The notes beneath the pieces were generated by a model, which saw nothing but the letters and a program-made list of their open reading frames with translations, had not been told where the DNA came from and made no database searches. From contig CM071568.1 in assembly GCA_036426205.1 (NCBI GenBank), positions 116,860,311 through 116,924,310 on the forward strand: a stretch of 64,000 nucleotides of DNA, written 5' to 3'. The stretch comes from Ascaphus truei (lineage: Eukaryota; Chordata; Amphibia; Anura; Ascaphidae). The position numbers were made by a program, and so were the translations under genes. This document shows positions 57,934 through 64,000 of the stretch, one piece after another (the first letter of the stretch is position 1; each line of letters opens with the position of its first letter).

Positions 57934-58887
57934 GGCACTTAGCACTTTCCATTGAAAAGGTAGAAGTGTTATACAAACATATATATATATATACTGAGTT
58001 AAGTTATGGTGAGTAAAAAAAGTGACAAAAACCCTCCACAGCAAAGCAAATATGCAAATGTAAATACAACTGTAAATGTTTTTTGAAGCAAAAAGTGGCA
58101 CTGTGTGCTCATTTGCATGTCATTCCCCAGAATCCCTTGCTGCAGTGGAAGTGCTGTGTGCTGGGTGATAATGGTGAAAGGCGGGGTTGCAAACCTGCCT
58201 AAGACATGCAGATGAGCATACAGTTGTATTTACATTTGTATATATATATATATGAATAATGAATACATATACATGAATAATATAAAAGTCAGAAACACAT
58301 AAAGAGATGCATCTGATATTGTCATTTACTTCATATTATAAACTGTATAATGTTTTCTGAGTGAATAAAGGGAATGTAAGATATGTTTGTCATAGTTACT
58401 ATGACATGGTATATATTGTTTACTTACTAAAGTATGTGTGTACAATAAGATTACAATGTCTTCATCAATATTCTCAAAGAGACAGAAATACTGAACTTTT
58501 ATTCCCAAACACACAATCTCTGTGGCAGAAAATTGAAAAAATATGTCTAGTTGACATTTGCGGACGTCAGCGGAAGGGACAGGCTCGCTAAGCAAACTTC
58601 TACGTGGTCTTCCACGCCTTAATGAAGCTTGGGACACTTGTTCATGAGGTGATAAAGGGAAGTAGCTGGAGAAAGGGGACAAACAATAGGGATTTACATC
58701 CGAAGCGAAATCACAGATGTCGCCAATTATTCTTTTGATGCAGCTGGAGTGGTCACAATAGGATGTGAACATACGCTCTCAGTTGGTTGCTGCACTGCCC
58801 AGTGTAGGCCACATACTGCATCAGTAAGTAGGCCAAACTATTTGTCACATTGGTGTTACATAGCCACAGGAATTGAGTTACCACTCT

Positions 58888-60070
58888 CTAATGGTGGCTA
58901 GAATTGCGGGACGTATTGGCAAAATGCATATTAATCTGCCGATATGCAATTTGATGCATACAAAGCAGCTGATGCTGATACTGCAGAATTCCCTGATCAT
59001 AATACTCCAATGAGCAGTCAACTTCAGGAGGTGATGGAGGCACAAAGGCGTTCAGAGCAGGTGAAGCAAAAGGATCTGGAACCAGAGCAGCAGGAAAAGG
59101 ATCTGGTACCGGAGCAGCAGGGAAAGGATCTGGAACCAGAGCAGCAGGGAAAGGATCTGGAACTGGAGCAGCAGGGAAAGGATCTGGAACTGGAGCCACA
59201 GGGAAAGGATCTGGAACCGGAGCAGCAGCGAAAGGATCTGGAACCAGAGCAGCAGGGAAAGGATCTGGAACTGGAGCAGCAGGGAAAGGATCTGGAACTG
59301 GAGCAGCAGGGAAAGGATCTGGAACTGGAGCCGCAGGGAAAGGATCTGGAACTGGAGCAGCAGGGAAAGGATCTGGAACTGGAGCAGCAGGGAAAGGATC
59401 TGGAACAGCAGGGAAAGGATCTGGAACTGGAGCAGCAGGGAAAGGATCTGGAACTGGAGCCGCAGGGGAAGGATCTGGAATTGGAGCAGCAGGGAAAGGA
59501 TCTGGAACTGGAGCAGCAGGGAAAGGATCTGGAACTGGAGCCGCAGGGAAAAAGAATCTGGAACAGGAGCAGCAGGGAAAGGATCTGGAACGGTGAGCAA
59601 GCGGGAAAGGATCTGGAATATAGCATCAGTGAGACGACGCCATGGAAAGGTCTGGGAACTGGAGCGCAGGTGAAAGGATCTGGAACTAGAGCAGGCAGGG
59701 GGAAGGATCTGTGAACTGGAGTCGACGGGAACGGATCTGGAACCGGAGCAGGGAAAGGATCTGACCGGAGCAGAAAAGGAAAGGACTGGTGGACTGGAGT
59801 CGCAGGGAAAGAATCTTGAACTGTGCAAGCACATGAAAGGAATCTGGACTAGAGCAGCAGGGGAAGGATCTGGAACTGGAGTCGCAGGGAAAGAATCTGG
59901 AACTGGAGCAGCAGGGAAAGGATCTGGAACTGGAGCTGCAGGGAAAGGATCTGGAACTGGAGTCGCAGGGAAAGGATCTGGAACCGGAGCAGCAGGAAAG
60001 GATCTGGAACTGGAGCTGCAGGTAAAGGATCTGGAACTGGAGTCGCAGGGAAAGGATCTGGAACCTTAAG
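58888..60070 (-). pseudogene. Possible exon: Pro-rich repeat plus hydrophilic C-terminus
   Basis: On the minus strand a frame reads tandem APVPDPFPA nonapeptides, then ASPALNAFVPPSPPEVDCSL, EYYDQGILQYQHQLLCMHQ and a tail ending NTSRNSSHH before a stop at about 58888. Its upstream edge at about 60068 has a pyrimidine tract ending CTTTTCTTAAG before GTTCCAGATCC, which could be a 3' splice site. The layout (Pro-rich linker, then Gln/His-rich C-terminal helix) resembles the Myb/SANT-like accessory proteins of Harbinger transposons, but no Myb domain is in view. The repeat unit is a multiple of three, so other frames are also long and coding is unproven. Confidence 0.3.
59065..60068. repeat. 27-bp minisatellite, copy 1
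   Basis: About 37 units of GGAAAGGATCTGGAACTGG plus AGCAGCAG, with decay between 59580 and 59860. Confidence 0.95.
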
Positions 60071-60599
60071 AAAAGTTGTATAATATGCTCAAATTGAGTA
60101 CTACAGTCTTTGGCTACATATAACCACATTTGTATTGAGTTTGTGTGAATAAGCATCCATTTCTTTACATGTTAAAATCCCTTTAATAAGATGAATAATA
60201 TACTGCTGTAATAATTATTTTATATATTGTAAGTTTAAGTTACTCAGTTTATTAATGTGGTGTAAAAGTGATTTGATAACAGTAATATGGGAATAAAATA
60301 GCAAAATCAGTACTTTATAATAATTGTGACATTACTGTAATGTGTAAGGCAGCGGTGCGCAAGGGGGCGCAATATTATTTAGGGGAGGTGCAGGCTGCGT
60401 GCGGGGAAACCTGGGGGCGGACAGAGCTGTGCACGGGCGGCCAGAAGCTCCGCGCAGAGGCTGCATTTCTGCTGTGTCTTGCAGAGGGGGCGGGGACTTG
60501 CTGTGGGGCCTTCCCTGCAAACAGACAAGCCCTCCTCCTCCTGTCTGTTACCCGCCCATTTTCAGCAGCACATGGGGGGACCTGAGCAGCCTTAGTTAC

Positions 60600-60810
60600 T
60601 CCCCCCACCCACCAGGTGTGTGTGTGTTTGTATGTGTTTGTGTGTGTGTGGTTGAGTGTGTGTGGTTGTGTGTGTGATTGCGTGGTTGTGAGTGTGTGTG
60701 GTTGCGTGGTTGTGTGTGTGGTTGTGTGGTTGTGTGTTTGTGTGGGGTTGAGTGTGTGTGTGTGTGGGGTTGAGTGTGTGTGTGTGGGGTTGAGTGTGTG
60801 TGTGGGGGTG
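60600..60810. repeat. GT-rich microsatellite
   Basis: Degenerate (GTGTGTGGTT)n array closing copy 1 of the tandem duplication. Confidence 0.9.
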
Positions 60811-60824
60811 GGGGGAGCCCATTT

Positions 60825-63475
60825 CACATTGAAAAAGGTAGAAGTGTATACAACACATTATATATATACTGAGTTAAGTTATGGTGAGTAAAAAAAGTGA
60901 CAAAAACCCCCACAGCAAAGCAAATATGCAAATGTAAATACAATGTAAATGTTTTTTGAATGCAAAAAATGGAACTGTGTGCTCATTGCATGTCATTCCC
61001 CAGAATCCTTGCTGCAGTGGAAGTGCTGTGTGCTGGGTGATAATGGTGAAAGGCGGGGTTGCAAACCTGCCTAAGACATGCAGATGAGCATACAGTTGTA
61101 TTACATTTGTATATATATATATATGAATAATGAATACATATACATGAATAATATAAAAGTCAGAAACACAAAAGAGATGCATCTGATATTGTCATTTACT
61201 TCATATTATAAAACTGTATAATGTTTTCTGAGTGAATAAAGGGAAGTAAGATATGTTTGTCATAGTTACTATGACATGGTAATATTGTTTACTTACTAAA
61301 GTATGTGTGTACAATAAGAATACATGTCTTCATCAATATTCTCAAGAGACAGAAATACTGAACTTTTATTCCCAAACACACAATCTCTGTGCAGAAAATT
61401 GAAAAAATATGTCTAGTTGCATTTGCGGAGTAGCGGAAGGGACAGGCTCGCTAAGCAAACTTCTACGTGGTCTTCCACGCTTAATGAAGCTTGGGACACG
61501 TGTTCATGAGGTGATAAAGGGGAAGTAGCTGGAGAAAGGGGACAAACAATAGGGATTTACATCCGAAGCGAAATCAACAGATGTCGCCAATTATTCTTTT
61601 GATGCAGCTGGAGTGGTCACAATAGGATGTGAACATACGCTCTCAGTTGGTTGCTGCACTGCCCAGTGTAGGCCAAATACTGCATCAGTAAGTAGGCCAA
61701 ACTATTTGTCACATTGGTGTTACATAGCCACAGGAATTGAGTTTACCACTCTCTAATGGTGGCTAGAATTGCGGACGATTTGGCAAAATGCATATTAATC
61801 TGCCGATATGCAATTTGATGCATACAAAGCAGCTGATGCTGATACTGCAGAATTCCTGATCATAATACTCCAATGAGCAGTCAACTTCAAGGAGGTGATG
61901 GAGGCACAAAGGCGTTCAGAGCAGTGAAGCAAAAGGATCTGGAACCAGAGCCAGGAAAAGGATCTGGTACCGGAGCAGCAGGAAAGGATCTGGAAACCAG
62001 AGCAGCAGGGAAAGGATCTGGAACTGGAGCAGAGGGAAAGATCTGGAAAATTGGAGCCACAGAAAGGATCTGGAACCGAGCACAGCAGCGAAAGGATCTG
62101 GAACCAGAGCAGCAGGGAAAGGATCTGGAACTGGAGCAGCAGGGAAAGGATCTGGAACTGGGACAGCAGGGAAAGGATCTGGAACGAGCGCAGGGAAAGG
62201 ATCTGGAACGGAGCAGCAGGAAAGGATCTGGATTGGAGCAGCAGGGAAAGGACTGGAACAGCAGGGAAAGGATCTGGAACTGGAGCAGCGGGAAAGGATC
62301 TGGAACTGGAGCCGCAGGGGAAGGATCTGGAAAATGGAGCAAGAAGGGAAGGATAGGATGGAGCAAGGCAGGGAAAGGATCTGGAAATGGAGCCGCAGGA
62401 AAAGAGTCTGGAACAGGAGCAGCAGGGAAAGGATCTGGAACAGGAGCAGCAGGGAAAGGATCTGGAACTGGAGCAGCAGGGAAAGGATCTGAACTGGAGG
62501 CGCAGGGAAAGGGTCTGGAACTGGAGCAGCAGGGAAAGGATCTGGAACTAGAGCAGCAGGGAAGGATCTGGAACTGGAGTCGCAGGGAAGGATCTGGAAA
62601 CCGGAGAAGAGGGAAAGGATCTGAACTGGAGTCGAGGGAAGGATCTGGAACTGGAGCAGCAGGGAAAGGAAATGGGATAGGCAGCAGGGGAAGGATCTGG
62701 AACTGAGTCGCAGGGAAAGATCTGGAACTGGAGCAGCAGGGAAAGGATCTGGAAACGGAGCTGCAGGGAAAGGATCTGGAACTGGAGTCCAGGGAAAGGA
62801 TCTGGCAACCGAGCAGCAGGAAGATCTGGAACTGGAGGCAGGTAAAGGCTGGAATGGAGTCGCAGGGAAAAGGATCTGGAACCTTAAGAAAAGTTGTATA
62901 ATATGCTCAATTGAGTACTACAGTCTGGCTACAATAAACCACATTTGTATTGAGTTTGTGTGAATAAGCATCCATTTCTTTCATGTTAAAATCCCTTTAA
63001 TAAGATGAATAATATATGCTGTAATAATTATTTATATATTGTAGTTTTAAGGTTACTCAGTTATTAAGTGGTGTAAAAGTGATTGATAACAGTAATATGG
63101 GAATAAAATAGCAAAATCAGTACTATAATAATTGTGACATTACTGTAATGTGTAAGGCAGCGGTGCGCAAGGGGGCGCAATATTATTTAGGGGAGGTGCA
63201 GGCTGCGTGCGGGGAAACTGGGGGCGGACAGAGCTGTGCACGGGCGGCCAGAAGCTCCGCGCAGAGGCTGCATTTTGCTGTGTCTTGCAGAGGGGGGGGG
63301 ACTTGCTGTGGGGCTTCCCTGCAAACAGACAAGCCCTCCTCCTCCTGTTGTTACCGCACCATTTTCAGCAGCACATGGGGGGACTGAGCAGCCTTAGTTA
63401 TCCCCCCACACCAGGTGTGTGTGTGTTTGTATGTGTTTGTGTGTGTGTGGTTGAGGGTGTGTGCAAGTTGGTGTG
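60825..63475 (+). repeat. 2.9-kb tandem duplication, copy 2
   Basis: Same content and order as 57944-60824 but about 230 bp shorter. It differs by many isolated one-base gaps and few substitutions; for example CTAGTTGACATTTGCGGACG becomes CTAGTTGCATTTGCGGAG. Confidence 0.9.
61930..62890. repeat. 27-bp minisatellite, copy 2
   Basis: Same unit as 59065-60068 but with frequent single-base losses that break every frame. Confidence 0.95.
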
Positions 63476-64000
63476 GTGGGATGAGTAGGTGGTTATGAGT
63501 TGTGTGGATGAATGTACGTGTGCTAGTGCGTCTGATCGTGGTTGTGAGTGGTGTAGTGTGATAGTTCGATGGTGGGGGTACTGTAAGAACTGTGGAAGTG
63601 GCGAGGGTGAGTGGTGTGGTCGGGGTGGGGCGGGTTGGAATGGGGGGGGGGTTAGCGTGTGTAGTGGGAGGACGGTGGTGATTGTGTGTGTCGTGTGGGG
63701 GCTAAGAGGGGTAGTGCTGTGCTTGGGGTGCGAATTCTTGGCGTGTGGCGGGAACGCGGAGAGAGGCGTGTGATGGGGATGGGGGGTGCGGGGTGGGTGA
63801 GGGGACGGTCGGGAGGTAGGGGTCTGTGTGGCTGGCGGTGTGGGGTGGGGTTGAGTGTGCATGTGTGTCGGATGAGTTGGGGTTGAGTGTGTGTGTTTGT
63901 CCTTGTTGGTGTGTGTGTGTGTGGTTGTGTGTGTGTGTGTGAGAGGGGGGAAAGGGGGTGGCGGGGGGGGGGTGCGTGTGTGTGTGTGTGTGTGTGTGTG
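63476..64000. repeat. Degenerate GT-rich sequence at window end
   Basis: G/T-dominated sequence with irregular substitutions, then clean (GT)n at 63972-64000. No gene. Confidence 0.8.

Larger units (their letters stand above)
57944..60824 (+). repeat. 2.9-kb tandem duplication, copy 1
   Basis: Runs from ATTGAAAAGGTAGAAGTG to the end of a GT array and is followed head to tail by copy 2 with the same order of features: CTTTTGATGCAGCTGGAGTG, the 27-bp minisatellite, CAGCGGTGCGCAAGGGGGCG, then (GT)n. Confidence 0.9.

Noticed and set aside
58944..59834. Plus frame of GKDLELEQQ repeats and overlapping minus frames of RSFPCCSSS and QILSLLLQF
   Set aside because: The 27-bp unit is divisible by three and lacks stops, so several frames stay open. 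Only the minus APVPDPFPA frame has extra support and is listed at low confidence.
59065..60068. CRISPR-like regular repeat
   Set aside because: Units are contiguous 27-bp copies with no unique spacers, in a vertebrate context; it is a minisatellite.
60375..60891. Frames rich in Cys/Val or His/Thr
   Set aside because: GT microsatellite translation.

Overview
This window is repeat-dominated vertebrate nuclear DNA, most likely from a frog or toad. That call is an inference from the repeat mix: L2 and CR1 LINEs, MIR-type CORE-SINEs, a Pao/BEL retrotransposon, many solo LTRs starting TGTRACNGGG, hAT elements, a Helitron, and GC-rich MITEs and foldback elements with an ACGCGTTTC core. I cannot name the species. 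I find no intact host gene, rRNA, tRNA or CRISPR array. Every open frame over about 100 codons is either transposon coding sequence or an artefact of a simple or tandem repeat.

Layout. 1-5.3 kb: a hAT-like MITE, a non-autonomous Helitron (1490-2492) with CpG-rich cargo, and a 5'-truncated L2 LINE (minus strand, 4182-5315). 7.8-12.5 kb: GC-rich MITEs, a CORE-SINE, purine-rich DNA and a hAT element (11471-12442) with an exact 8-bp target duplication. 12.8-24 kb: an 820-bp repeat present as an inverted pair (12770-13590 and 22875-24031). Between its copies lie a solo LTR (14686-15192) and the most unusual object here, a pair of related LTRs (16157-16665 and 21001-21285) around a decayed gag-like/coiled-coil/IQ-motif reading frame with no recognisable pol. 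A further solo LTR is inserted in that frame. 24.7-25.6 kb: CT-rich DNA. 26.2-32.4 kb: a minus-strand Pao/BEL provirus with four later insertions. 33-44 kb: mostly unassigned AT-rich DNA with a second CORE-SINE, foldback elements and two stretches that could be conserved non-coding sequence.

44-64 kb: an LTR with primer-binding site and leader (44746-45680), a 1.2-kb CTCAGACACA satellite, and minus-strand CR1 LINE fragments. One CR1 copy is interrupted by a MITE and by an LTR; a second LTR of the same family lies next to it, inverted. Then come a perfect-TSD hAT MITE (55046-55238), a solo LTR (57489-57933) and a 2.9-kb head-to-tail duplication (57944-60824 and 60825-63475) carrying a 27-bp minisatellite. 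The second duplicate differs from the first by many single-base indels, mostly deletions, and the last 500 bases look like corrupted GT repeat. That end of the window may be poorly polished sequence.

The elements do not form a pathway. Their relations are stratigraphic: insertions within insertions, with target duplications that give the order of events.
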